DNA from: Scenedesmus sp. ARA3 | Taxonomy: Eukaryota; Chlorophyta; Chlorophyceae; Sphaeropleales; Scenedesmaceae | DNA length: 64,000 bases | Direction: 5' to 3' | Assembly (NCBI GenBank): GCA_004335835.1 | Contig: RWJK01001237.1 | Location: 3,258 to 67,257, forward strand | Shown: positions 44,693 through 56,647 of the stretch, piece after piece | How the letters are laid out: every line of letters starts with the position of its first letter | How positions within the stretch are numbered: position 1 is the first letter of the stretch | Program-made: the position numbers and the translations under genes | Notes under the pieces: model-generated | The model's input: only the letters and a program-made list of their open reading frames with translations | What the model was told of the DNA's origin: nothing | The model's database searches: none

Positions 44693-47225
44693 ATGAACTA
44701 CACCGCTAGAGCTCATCATAGCAGCCTCGTATCCACAAATAGGCCGCCCGCGTCAGGGCGTGGCGTGCAGCGGGCCACGCTGCAGGTGGACCATGTCCTG
44801 CAAGGCCACAGCTTGCATCATCAGTCCTGGAGCCCCGAGCAGGCACAAGCCGTGCTGAAGGCGTTGGAAAAGACTTGGGAAGCATCAGACATGTCGGTCT
44901 CAGGGCCCATGCATGTCCATGCTGCAGCACTACAGCGCAGTGTCAGTGGTGCTGCTGCTCCTCGCGCTGAGGCAGTGCGCATCAGGCGCGCCAGGCAGGC
45001 CTCTGCCAGCAACAGCAGGGCAGCTGCAGGAAGCACCCACAGCAACCATGCATTGCCAGCACTGGATGACCTGGAACACAGCAGCAGCAGTAGCAGCAGC
45101 AGCAGAAGTGACAGCAGGCGTAGCAGGGCCAGCACCACTACTGTGCGGACACCGCTATCATTCAGCAGCAGCAGCAGCCCCAGCAGCGGAGTGTTACTTG
45201 ACCTGTGCGAACCAGGTGCAGCAGCGGCTTTAGCAGCAGCCGATGCAGCGCGTCTGGGGGCCAGCCATACACAGGTGCTCAAGACAGTCATGGACCTGTG
45301 GCATTTGTACACGGAGCATGACAACAAGCGCCAAGCACGTTTGGCAGCAGCAGGTGCTGCGCAGGGGTGAGTCAGCAGCAGAGGTGGCTTGTTGCCTGGC
45401 TGACAAGCCATCTGCACTGCAGCGTTGCCCTGCATGTGTTGGCCTCACATGCAGTGCAGTACGCATGTAGCATGGCGCGGTTTCACTGCTTTCACCGCTC
45501 GAACGGGTCTTCACCACATGTTTTGTCGGTAACTGTGATTGTGCTTGGTGCATGCTGGTGCCACACACAGCTGTGATGTAGCCTGTTGTTGGCAGCGCCA
45601 CGCAGCATGCGTCTGCAGCCACGTGGGGCTGTGCTGCCATGCTCACCTCGTCACCCGGCTGCGCAGTTGCAGAGTGGCAATGCAACACGTCCTATCTTTT
45701 CACTGAGCTGAGTTTTCACTGAGCTGATTTTGGAAATGGTTCTAAGTACAAAACAATTTGTTGAAACAATGCATGCAACTGAACCGCCTGCAGGGGCACT
45801 GCGCAGCTGCCAGCCGAGGCCCCCAGGCTGCTCACAGCAGAGGAGGAGGCAGCGCTGGGCAGCGTGGTGCAGCAGTACCGCAAGCTGGTGCAGCTGCACA
45901 GGGACTTCCCCGAGGCAGCTGCTGCATTGGACCCACCTGCAGACCTAGGCTGGCCAGCTGGGCAAGCAGGTCCTCCAAGCAGCAGCAATGGCGGCAGCAG
46001 CAGCAGCAGCAGCATGTTTGCAGGCCCTGCAGATGCAGCTGCCTTTTTCTCCACCAGCGGCAGCGACAGCAGCAGCAGCAGTAGTGAGGCCAGCAGCCCT
46101 AGCAGTAGCCCCAGCAGCAGCAGGCGCAGCAGCACAGCCGGCCGCGCGCCTGTTTTGGGGCTGGATGGCAAGCGTGTGCATGCCAACACAAAGTGGCCGC
46201 CGCCGCTGAGTGATGCAGACGTGCAGGAGGTCACCAGCATGAGCCGAGCATGGCGGGCCATGCTGCCTGAGCTGGCTGCCAAAGCACAGCAGCTGGTGGT
46301 GCTGTACAACACCAGGTGAGCGATGCAAATGCAGCAGCAGCAGGCATGGCGGTTGCAGCAGGGCCAGCGTGGCAGCTACTGTAGTGCTGCGCTTGAAGCA
46401 GCCCACCATGCGCCTGACATCAGCAGCATCCTGCACACAAAGCACAAACAGAACTTGGTCATCACGTCGTTCACGGCAGCATACAGTTTAAATTACGATC
46501 GCATGTGATGCGTCAGCTTGGGGCATGCTGCTGCTGCTGACTCTGCTGCTTGTGCCGACGCCATGCCCCGCGCCTGTCCCCTTTTCTTTGCTGTCCTGCA
46601 GGCTTGTTCCGCACATGCTGCACTTCCTGCGCCGTACACGCCCCTCCAGCCAGCTGCCGTCAGATGATCTGCTGTCGGTGGGGCTGGTGGGGCTGCGGCG
46701 CGCAGCGGCGCGCTACGACCCTGGCCGCAAGACGCGCTTCAGCACTGTTGCGACAGTGTGGATCCTGCAGGTGCGGCAGCGCAGTGCGTGAGGGTTTGTG
46801 CGGGGTGTAGGGCGTGCGAAAATAGTGTGATGCAAGACACACTTCAGCACTGTTGCGACAATGTGGATTCTGCAGGAGCAGCAGCAGATTTTGTGAAGGT
46901 TTGTCCGGGGTGTGGGGTGGTAATAACCGGTGTGACGCAAGACGCGCTTCAGCACTGTTGCGACCGTGTGGATCCTGCAGGTGCGCAGTGCGTGGGGGGT
47001 TGTGCGGGGTGTGGGATGGTTGAAGATAGTGTGGTCCAAGGACGCGGTTCAGCAATGTTGGGACAATGTGAATCTTGTATGTGCCGCAGCGCAGCAAGGC
47101 AGGGGTGGTACGGGTTTTGAGGTGCAACAGTGATCGCTGCATGCCGTGTCATGCGTTCTGCTCTGCGTATCTGAGCTAAGGCGCAGTATGGACACAAGCC
47201 CCTGCAGGCGTGAAGCATGATGCGC

Positions 47226-47281
<56 letters not shown>

Positions 47282-48971
47282 AGAGCATGCAGCGCGCCAC
47301 GGACGAGGAGTTTGGCAGCTTCCGCGCCCCCCACAGGCACCACGAGATCCTGCGCCACGTGCTGCAGCGCTACGGGCCTGCCTCGCTGGAGCAGTACCAG
47401 CAGCAGACAGGCATGCTGCAGCAGGTGGGATGCGGGCTGAGGGGTGGGCTCAGACAAGCTCTGCAAGCTGCGTGTGCTGTGCTGTGCTGTATGCCAGGTT
47501 GTATGGCACAGGTATCTCGGGCGTGCAAGGTTCAGTTTGGTGCTTGTGATGCTGAGCTCAGTGGCTCAGCGGCAAATGACATCTATTGTTTGTGTATTGA
47601 GCTGCTGGACGCGCACATCCCAGGATCATGCTTGGCCAACGTGCTGTCATACACAGCAGCCTGTTGCCTGCACGTTATACAGGACCCAGAGGCCCCTCGG
47701 GCCCATGCATGCATCAGTCATTAGCGGCACCTGCACACCCACACTGCTGCTGCACCTGCCCTGCACATTTCTGTCCTCGTCTGCCGCATGCACAGGTGGC
47801 TGCAGCCTTCAAGACCAAGCCAGCCACAGTGCTGCAGGCGCTGCGCTCCACAGTGGCCGCCAGCAACACAGCCTCACTGGACAGCCCCAGCTACAGCGGG
47901 CCTGCCTCTGCAAAGGGCGATGATAGCAACGTGCCTTGGTCTGCACTGCTGACATCAACCGACTTAGATGATGAAGATGGCGAGCCAGGTGCCACACCAA
48001 ACACAGGGGTGGCAGGCCATGGCTCGTTCTTTGCTGCTGCTGGGCAGGTGCCGGGCTGGATGCAACGCGTGCAGCAGCAAGGCAGCAACAGCAGCAGCAG
48101 CAGTGGTGCTGCCAGCAGTGGAGCTGGCAGCAGTAGCGCGGGGCCGGGCATGCTGATGCAGACGCTGCTTAATACGCATGACGATGCAGAGCTTGAGGCG
48201 GAGCAGCAGGTGCAGCAGCTGCTGCAGGTGCTGACGCCACGGGAGGCTGGCATCATTCAGCTGCTGTATGGCAATGATGCTGCAGGGCTGCTGCAGGCAG
48301 CAGAAGCCAGCAGCAGCAGCAGCAGCAGCAGCAGTGGTGGGAAGAAGGGCGGCTGGGAGAGCAGATCCAGCTGGGCCAATGCAGCCACATCAGCAGCAGC
48401 AGGTGTGGGGCTTCGCTCGGCTGGCAGCAGCAGCAGCAGCAACGGCCGTGTGCGGCAGGCATGCATCAAGGGCGCTATGCCACTGGCAGCAGTAGCAGAG
48501 CGGTACGGCATTACAATAGAGCGCACGCGGCAGCTGCGGCTGTCAGCGCTGCGGAAGCTGCAGGTTGCTGCAGCTGAGCCGGGGCTGCCCGCTGCGCCTG
48601 CAGCCTCAAGCGTTGCGGCTCCTGCTTTAGCAGAGCTTGCTGCTGCTGGTGCTGCTGCTGCTGCTGTACCTGATCCGGATCTTCCGCCAGCTGCGGCAGC
48701 ACGAGCAGCAGCAGCTGCTGCAGCTGATCCTGCTGCCGTTGAAGCAGCAATACATGCTTGCGCACCCAAGGCACGTGCGCTGTTGCAGCTGCTGCGCGGC
48801 TACTACCTGCAGTATGGCAGTGTGCCTGCAAAGGGTGTTGTCATCACTCGCAGGCATGTGGGTGATTGGTGTGCCAGGCACCTGAGGATATACCAGCAAG
48901 GGAAGCTCTCTGAGCAGCTGCTGGCTGCACTGCAGCTGGTGGCACCTGGCTGGCTGCCAGGTGCAGCGGGC

Positions 48972-49017
<46 letters not shown>

Positions 49018-49292
49018 TGCAGCAGCCGTCACAACCCCGGCAACGACGACAGCCGCTTCCGCAGCAAGCAAAACAGCGGCAGCAGCAGAGTAGCAGGGTG
49101 CGTGCTGCGGATAAGGAGCAGCAGGAGCAGCAGGAAGTACCGCTATCGCAGCAGGAGCAGCAGCAGCAGCAGCAGGTGCCAGGAGGCGCCGCACATGACG
49201 AGGGGCGGGGGCGGCTACAGCAGTTGAGGCAGCGGCGGCTGTTGGCTGTCAGATCGTATGTTTCTTTTACTATACCACGGGCTGCAGAGTGA
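44693..49292 (+). CDS. Sigma-70 family RNA polymerase sigma factor, presumably plastid-targeted
   Basis: Promoter-recognition subunit for the bacterial-type plastid RNA polymerase. Exons: 44693-45366, 45794-46315, 46602-46770, 47284-47424, 47796-49292; phases agree, 1,000 residues. Region 1.2-like RLLTAEEEAALG is followed by a Ser-rich insert. Region 2 reads LLSVGLVGLRRAAARYDP and RFSTVATVWILQ, with 2.4 in SMQRATDEEFGSF. Region 3 is VAAAFKTKPATVLQALR plus ASLDSP. Region 4.1 LTPREAGIIQLLYG (from about 648) and the 4.2 helix-turn-helix ITIERTRQLRLSALRKLQ (from about 741) are separated by a Ser/Gly/Ala insert. A 240-residue tail with poly-Gln follows. The Ser/Arg/His-containing N-terminus is compatible with a transit peptide. 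ATG 44693 is the first ATG; the frame is open upstream only through a GTG. Introns 3 and others carry repeats. Confidence 0.93.
46727..47092 (+). repeat. Three intronic copies of sigma-factor exon 3 end and donor
   Basis: The end of exon 3 (TRFSTVATVWILQ, donor after 46770) recurs at about 46832-46880, 46936-46990 and 47036-47092, period 100-106. The second extra copy keeps GATCCTGCAG|GTGCG exactly; the others have degraded donors. Confidence 0.92.
47227..47281 (+). repeat. (CTG)n microsatellite forming a 3' splice site
   Basis: Eighteen CTG units run straight into the CAG acceptor of sigma-factor exon 4 (starts 47284), with no other polypyrimidine tract. Confidence 0.95.
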
Positions 49293-51109
49293 CAAAGAGC
49301 ATCCGAAGGGGCTCAACACATGCAGCAGTAGCAGCTGCTGCATGTACAGAACAGCAGCGGCGCCTGCTATGGTGCTCACGACAATGCTGCCTGGTCAGTG
49401 TGGTACGGCAGCAGATTGTGTTGAAGTTTTGCTGAGTGAGCATCGCCATTCCCGCAGTACAAGGTGCGGTTTGTTTCAGCACCTGGTCTGGTCTGGTTGT
49501 TGATGATGTTGCGTTGTTTTGCTCGATGATTGCAGCAGCGCTTCAGCAGCAGTGCATGGCATCGTTGAGCGATGCATCAGCAGTGTGCCCGCAGTGATGT
49601 TTGTGGTGTTGGTAGGCTACACGGGCAGTGAGGGTGCCGCCTGGCACAGCACCCGGAGAGCCACAGTCAATTTTGCAGTAGTGTCCAGCCTGAGAAGTAC
49701 AGCGACAGTCACGCTCGTTGTATGTGCATGTTGTCTGGTGGTTTAAAAAGAGAGCATGCATACGGCCGGTGTACTGGATGCTGCACGGTTGCGGCAGGCA
49801 CCACACAGAGAGTGTACGCTTATTTCCGCCGGTGGCGTTTGGGCGTGCACTAAAGACATGCTGAGCTCGCCCAGAATGCGAGTGATGGAAGCGGCGGCTG
49901 GCCATGTTCTATTGTATGTGTAGATTGCAACTCTGGAAGTGCTTGTAGATGTGTGGGCTCTAGAGATCTTTGCTGGTTTGTTGGTGTTTGGTGTGTTGGT
50001 GTTCGGTTCGGTGTGTTTCGTACATTGTGCTGTCTTATGTGGATGTGAAGCCAGCAGGCCTGCCGTGTTTTTGCAGGCCTAGCGATGCTGAGGGTGCCGC
50101 CATGTGCGTGGCGTTTGCAAGTCAGAGATTTATGATTCGTCTTGCGTGATCTGCTGGCATGCGCCTACCGGTCACGGTGCGCCGGTCACGCCTTGAACAT
50201 TCTGCCATGGATTGCAGCCATGGATTGCAGGGTAGTGTTCTTGCGCTCGCGGTTTTGCGCTTTCTGTGCCCTATCAGGCTGTACCGTGTACTGTACCGGT
50301 AACTCTGGTGAAATGGTGTTAAGAGTGGAAGTAGCAGTGGTCCATGCTTTCACCAAATTGTGTTTTGTCCCTGCCCAATGAGCCTGTCATTGGCGCCGCA
50401 AACGGTTGAGGCGACCCGGATGTAACTTCCACCCATTGGCTGCCTTCAGGATCCAACTGCTTGGGATTTGCTTAAAGGTGAAGTACAGCCTATTCTGCTG
50501 AATCATGTGCTGTGCTACGGCGGGCGGGCATCACCAGCACGTGCACGGAAACCTTCAGGCAGTACTTTGTACGGTACTGCCTGACTACCTGAAAATTATG
50601 CAGCTAAACATCGATCTAGGAACAACATTTACATTTAAAAATGTAATGTTTCGCAACAGCAACAGTAGGAAACCGCGGCAATGAAAGCCCCAGAGTCGCA
50701 GAAATCCTCGTTCCACGGTCACCTGCTAACAACCCTGTCGAAATGACGACAAACCACGACACGAACATGAATCTGTACATAACAACTGCAAAATCACCGC
50801 GTCCGTCACACTTCTGACAGGAAGGCATGCTGCAGTGTCCCTGGCTTGAAGCCTGCCTGGGACAATCAAACTTCTTTGTGGATGGAACGATTATGTTTGA
50901 TGTATTGAAGTGGTCGCGCCCTTCAGCGAAGAGTTGCATGTGGTGATGACAGCAGCATGCCTCAAGCCCAACAGCAGTTTGTACCTCAGTAGCCGTCAAG
51001 TGGAGGGCGTCGCCATGCACATGGAGGACATTGCCGTACATGTTGCTTTAGAAGCATCACAAGCGCCGGATTGGGGCCACCTGCCTGCGGTAGCTGTGCA
51101 GGTGGGTGG
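49293..51109. other. Intergenic, 1.8 kb, no gene supported
   Basis: Follows the sigma-factor stop and precedes the first LRR gene. It is less GC-rich than the genes. TGTAA occurs at 50421 and 50642. A 13-bp tandem duplication (ccatggattgcag) lies near 50205-50230. Dispersed element A recurs at 50372-50408. A 141-codon minus-strand frame (50616-51041) was not accepted. Confidence 0.5.
50372..50408. repeat. Second copy of dispersed element A (CCAAT/ATTGG inverted repeat)
   Basis: Shares TGCCCAATGA-GCCTG-TCATTGGC exactly with 18102-18123, followed by a diverged CGCAAACGGTTGAG against CACAAACGGCTGTG. Confidence 0.75.
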
Positions 51110-54100
51110 ATGCAATGTGCAACACTTGCTGCTGCTCCAGCTGCTGCTCGCTGTGCTGATGCCAATGCTATGGCTGATGACCCAGCATGCAAGGCAACAT
51201 CAGCGCCAAGCACTTCTGGTGTGCACACAAATGCTCTCGACATCCTTGCAAATCGCCGCATGCAGGCATTGGGCCAGCGCTGCTGTCCTGCAAGCCGTGC
51301 TAAGCTGCGGCAGGTGTGCAGCAGCTGGCACAACGCACTGGCCTCACAGCTTGCAGACGTATTCATTGGACCTGGCAGCCCCTGGCATGGCACTGCCAAT
51401 GCCATGGAAGAGGATGGTGACGCAGCAGCAGCTGCCGCAACCGAGCAGCGGGTGGCAGCAATGCGGCGGGCTTTTCCTGCTGCCAGCATGCTGCATGTCA
51501 CAGCGTCCAGCACACGTGACTACCCAGCGACCTATACTCAGGTGGGTGTTGCAGTTGCCCTGCAGTTTGCGCGGTCACACTCAGCTTGGTGCATGCAGTA
51601 GGGTCATTGAACAGCAACATATGGACGCCCTTGCTGCACAGCTGTGGCTGCAGCCGAGGCCGTTGTCCCGCAGATGCTTTAGGCATTTGAGCATGTAGAT
51701 GTAGCAGTTTATACTCCAGGTCACACACAGTGGAGCAGGCGCCGTCCGCAGCAGATGTCATCCGACAAGCAGCATCAGCAGCTGCTGTACAGTAACGCTC
51801 CCGCCACCGCCACCTATCTCGCTTGCAGGACCTGGCGCTGCTGCTGTCTGGCCTGCCAGGCGTGACCAGCCTGTCCCTGCAGGAGCTGCATGAGCTGGAG
51901 GACTTTGACAACCTGGATCCTGCAAGCCTCTGGGATGCGCTGGAGGCAGCGCTGCCATGCCTAGGGGAGCGGCTGGTGTCGCTGAGCGTGGCTGATTGCT
52001 TCTGGAATGACCCGGGGCTGTTTGGGGTGCTGCGGCACCTGTCAGCACTCACGCAGCTGAGGTGAGGCTGTGCTTGGCTGCACCTGCATCCCAGCTGGCA
52101 GTGCAAACTGCTCACAGCATGCACCTTGTAGCTCGTTGAGTTTGTTGGTGGCTTTGCAAACAAGCAGCCAGCTGGCTGTGTCCTGCTGTGCAGCACCCCT
52201 ATCTGCTTCCAAACTTGCCCGTCCAGCAGTACCACAACCAACGCCAAACATTCTAGACATCACCTCTTATGTTATCTGTCTGTTGATTGGTTACATCACT
52301 GCACCAGACTGGCCAACAACCCGCTGGAGACGGCCTGCGAGGTGGGCATCATCGCCAGCCTCAGCCAGCTGCGCGTGCTGGAGTTTGGGCTCATCTTCGA
52401 CGGCGCCAGCGCGCATCACGACGTGCCGCGCGCGCTGGAGGCTGTGGGTGACCTGCAGCAGCTGCAGGTACGCGGCTGCAGCAGCACAGAGCTGCCTCAC
52501 AGCTGAGTAGCTCGTGTGGTGCAGGTGACAGCTGGTGGCTGAGTCTGCCCATTGCAGCAGTGTAGAGGTGTCTCATCACTGCCGGTGTGCTGTGCCTCCA
52601 ATACATATGCTGCTGCTGCCGTGCTGACCTGCGCTTATGCCGCTCGAATATATACACTCATGCAAACCCTCTATGTCTACTTGTTTGCTTGCAGGAGCTC
52701 TCCCTGCCCATGTGGCGCCGCTCCCTAGGCGGCCGTGCACACCCCCTGGCGCCGGCGCTGTCTGCAGCGCTGGGGCGGCTCACACAGCTGACCAGCCTCG
52801 CTGTGGACGGCAAGTTTGGGCACCTGCGCGTGGTCAGCTGCCTCACCAACCTGCGGCGCCTGGCGAGTGCAGCGCCGCTGAGCGTGGAAGGCTGGGAGGT
52901 GTGTGCCGGATCTGCGGATTCCCTGGCTGCTGCCTGCTGTGCCAGCTGATGGTCTCGGCTTGGTGTCTGGGTTGCATCCACTGCCTGCATGAAAATCAAT
53001 GGCGGGGTCGCGTACGGTTGCAGCGCTGGCAGCAGCAAGGACGCCGTGCCCGGCGCAATCCTTTTGTACCCTTGCTACAGTCACAGCCATGCTGCATCAC
53101 CCATGGCACGTCATCGACACAGCTCCAACCACCGACATGACTATGCACGCCCCTCACCACATTCATCACCCCTTCCCTGCCCTTCCTCCTGCAGGCCATC
53201 TCGCAGCTGCCGCAGCTCACGCTGCTCACTCACACCCCCAGTGACCCGCTGTGCCTCAACATGGACGACTCACGCAACCTATTCTGCCCTCCCTGCCCTC
53301 CTGCAGGCCATCTCGCAGCTGCCGCAGCTCACGCTGCTCACCTCGCTCACACCGCCCAGTGAGCCGCTGCGCCTCAACCCTGCCCGCCCCCACCCTGGGC
53401 TGGACCTGGGCCTGCTGGCCACACGCGGCAGCCTGGCTGGGCTGGATGTTGGGCTCATGCAGCCGGAGCACCTGGCCACACTGGGGCAGTTCACGCGGCT
53501 GCAGCGGCTGAGTCTGAGGTGAGGGCGGCACATGGCCTTGCCAGACAGATGTTAGATGATATGTGCTGGGCTGGATGTGGGGATGATGCAGCCGGAGCAC
53601 CTGGCCACACTGGGCAGTTCACGTGCCTGCAGCGGCTGAATCTGAGGTGAGGAGGGTGTTGATCGTTCCTGTTGTGGCAGATACATTGTTGATTGTGGCA
53701 GATACATTGTTGATTGAATTCTTGAGGGTGCAGCTTGATGTTAGTGCTGCAGGAGCAGCCTGCAGTGTGCAAAAGCCCCGACAGTTTGATGCACAGTTGA
53801 TGCATTTGTCTGGGCAGGCATGTGTAGCGCATGGCACATTCCCTCATGCAGCCGGAGCACCTGGCCACGCTGGGTCAGTTCATGCGGCTGCAGCGGCTCA
53901 ACCTCAGGTGAGCGCGGCAGATGAGAGCTTGACTTGCCAGACGGGTGTTGACTGGGGGGTGAGCGTCCCGTGCGGTACGTGGGCGTTTTTTTTTGAACGC
54001 TGACAGCTTGAGACACAGTCCTTGGTATATGTGCGGACAGGCATGTGCAGCGTATGGTACATGCCCGAGCACTCATCACCTGGCAAGCGCTGCTGGCCAG

Positions 54101-56647
54101 CTGCTCCGTAAGGCTAGCAGGAAAGAATGCTGATCATGAACTGCTCCTCTGCCTCTTTCATGCTGCTGCTGCAGGTGCGCGGCGACCTTCCAGCAGCCCC
54201 GGCAGCAGGCGCAGCTGCTGACAGCGCTCAGCTGCCTGCCCGGCAGCTTGGCCAGCCTGCAGCTGGGCCCCATGCTGCCACTGTCTGCCAAGCTGCTGCT
54301 GACCATTGCACACAGCTGCCCAGGCCTGCAGAGCCTCACTGCACGCTTCACACACGTGGCAGGCACTGCTGCAGCAGCATCACTGGCTGCTGCTGCAGGC
54401 GCACTGGATGCAGCGCCAGTGCTGTGTGCCCCGGGAGCAGCAGCAGTTGACACACGTTTGGATGGATCTGCAGGCTTGGGGGAGGAGGAAGACATGGATC
54501 TACTGGCAGCAGACCCAGCAGTGTTTGGCTCTGACGGCAGAAACGCTGCTGCTGCCATCTTGGACGCTCGAATGAGCGATGCAGCTGCCACAGCTGACTT
54601 GCAGCACACCACAGACAGCCGTGCAGCTGCAGCAGGGATTGCAGCTGCAGGAGCAGCAGTGAGTCGAGCAGATGCTGGCATGAGCAGCAGCCTGAGCATC
54701 TGCAGGGCTCTCAGGCTCCTGCAGGCGCTGCGCAGCCTTGAGCTGGTGCTGCTAAGCCAGGAGCAAGAAGAGGAAGAAGGCGGCATGTATGTAGGCAGCA
54801 GTGGCGGCGGCGCATTCAGGGCCAGCAGCAGCGGTGAGAAGATGCGGCTGTCAGAAGCAGGCGGCGCCCCCAGCAGTGCAGCTGCACCTACCAGGCCTTG
54901 GGCTGTGCTGCTGCTGGACGATTTGCCTCAGGGCCTGCAGCAGCTGGTGCTGACAGGGCCGTGGCTACTCAGCATGGCGCCAGCAGCAGGCGCAGCAGCG
55001 GGGCTCAGCCGGCGCAGCAGCAACGTAACAGGCAGCAGCAGCGAGCCGCAGCAGGTGCGGCAGCCATGCACTGTGTGCGGCCGCAGGCCTGCGGTGTCTG
55101 CTGCCGCCACAGCAGCAGCAGCATCAGGCGCTGCAGCTACTGCTGCAGGACACAGCCAGGAAATAGGTGGCCAGGTGCAGCGGCTGTGTGAGTGCATGAA
55201 GGGGCTAGGGGGCATGAATCTGTCATCGCCACAGTCCCGCCCGCCCAGTACGCCGCTGCCGCAGCCTTTGGCACACACGGCAGCGGCAGCAGCAGCAGCA
55301 GCAGAGTGCCAGCAGCAGCAAGGTGGCGGTGGCTCTGGCACTACCTCACCAGTGCGGGGCACTAGGCCAGGTTCTGGGCTGAAGCGGCCTGGCAGCCACA
55401 CAGCCATCTTCGCAGCAGCAGCAGCAGCAGCAGCAGCCGAGGGCGCCGGCAGTGCAAGCACGGCTGACCCGCACCAAGGTGCAAGCGCGCGTGCCGACAG
55501 TGTGGGTGATGCTGCATCAGCGGGTGCTGCTGAGGGTAATGTGTTCATGCATGAGCAGTGGCGGGGCCTTGAGAAGCGCACGCGCAACAGCCTGCAACCT
55601 GCCGCTGCTGCTGCTGCAGCCTCTGGCAGCTCAGTTGGCTTTGCTGCGCAGCAGCGGCTGCCAGTGCTAGCAGAGCTCAGCTTGTTCAGGTGCCACATCA
55701 GCTGGGAGGCGCTGGGGCAGCTCGTGCTGGCTGCTGGCATACAGCTACGCAAGCTGCAGCTGCTGCAGGTGTACACCAACAGCGCAGCAGCTATCAGCAG
55801 CCAGCAGGGGTTGGCATCAGCTGGCGGAGGAGCCAGTGCACCAGAGGTCAGCTCGCTGGCTGCTGCAGCAGCAGCTGGTGCAGTCACTACACGTGCAGCA
55901 GCGGCAGCAGCAGCAGCAGCTAGGGCAGGCCGCGGTACAACTGTGCCTGCGCGTGTGGCGGCGTGGGTTGCACCTGCTGAGATGACCACCCAGCAGCTGA
56001 TGGCACTGCCAGTGGCTTGGCCACACTTGCAGGAGTGGCACCTGCACCCGCACCAGCTGTGGGGCTTGGTTCGGGCAGGCTGCTTCGCTGGAGATGCTGG
56101 CAATGCTGCTGCGGATGACAGCAGCAGCAGTAGCAGCAGCAACAGCATCACGCAGCAGCAGCAGGTCCAGCAGCCAGGCAGCAGCAGCTCTCAGCTGCAG
56201 CATGCCAGCCAGCTGCTTAACCTGCGGCACCTGTATGTGGCCAACCGGCCAGCTGCATTCAGCGCTGCCTTCCCATCAGTGAAGGAGCTACGGCCTGGTG
56301 AGGCAGTCACGTGCCTGCCGCTGCACCACCGGCCATCTGTAGCCGCACTTCTGGCGCAGCTGCAGGCGGGCCTGCAGCAGCTGCCGGCGCTGCGGCAGCT
56401 GCTGCTGTACCTGGGGCATGTTGCGAAGCAGCAGTCGGACTTGCCGGACAGCTGCGGGGATGAGCTGTGGACTGAGGCAGGGGAGCGGCTGCTTGAGGTG
56501 ATGCCTGCCTGCAGGGTGAAGCACTACAAGCCGAGCCTGGTGGTGTCTGGTGGAGGGGAAACAGCCGGGCTTGCTGCTGTGGCAGTGGAGGAGGATGAGG
56601 GTGCTGCGGCGTATGTTGAGGATGGTGGCATGGAGTATGTGATTTGA
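51110..56647 (+). CDS. F-box-like / leucine-rich-repeat protein, 1,237 residues
   Basis: Exons: 51110-51541, 51829-52061, 52308-52467, 52695-52898, 53307-53518, 54175-56647; phases agree. Exon 1 holds an F-box-like helix pair (LDILANRRMQALGQ, then SRAKLRQVCSSWHNAL), suggesting an SCF substrate adaptor, though the usual leading Leu-Pro is missing. Exons 2-6 carry irregular LRRs such as LPGVTSLSLQEL, LSQLRVLEFG, LGRLTQLTSLAVDG, LPQLTLLTSL, FTRLQRLSLR and LPGSLASLQLGP. The 2.5-kb last exon continues LRRs interrupted by Ala/Gln/Ser inserts and a Cys-containing CTVCGRRPA stretch, ends with LPALRQLLLYLGHV, and stops with TGA. The start at 51110 is the first ATG before the F-box-like region; a longer N-terminus is possible. 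Target unknown. Confidence 0.78.
53195..53306 (+). repeat. 112-bp tandem copy of the acceptor and start of LRR exon 5
   Basis: The exon start AISQLPQLTLLT occurs after CCTCCTGCAG at 53195 and again at 53307. Both acceptors look equally good; only the second runs open to the donor at 53518. Using the first would add 112 bases and shift the frame. Confidence 0.9.
53566..53914 (+). repeat. Two intronic copies of LRR exon 5 end and donor
   Basis: 53566-53652 and 53845-53914 copy the exon end coding QPEHLATLGQFTRLQRLSLR plus GTGAGG/GTGAGC. The first copy has lost one G (frameshift); the second is in frame and reads QPEHLATLGQFMRLQRLNLR. Confidence 0.92.

Noticed and set aside
50616..51041. 141-codon minus-strand frame with a TGTAA nearby
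   Set aside because: No domain, overlaps the 5' flank of the LRR gene, and no start context; the TGTAA pentamer is common.
53845..53914. Second copy of LRR exon 5 end as a genuine cassette exon
   Set aside because: It has an acceptor-like CATGCAG, but entry there is in phase 0 whereas the preceding exon ends in phase 2, so inclusion would break the frame.
54928..56151. Long minus-strand open frame of about 407 codons
   Set aside because: Antisense to the last exon of the first LRR gene; Ala/Ser/Cys-rich composition is what GC-rich triplet DNA gives in the opposite frame.
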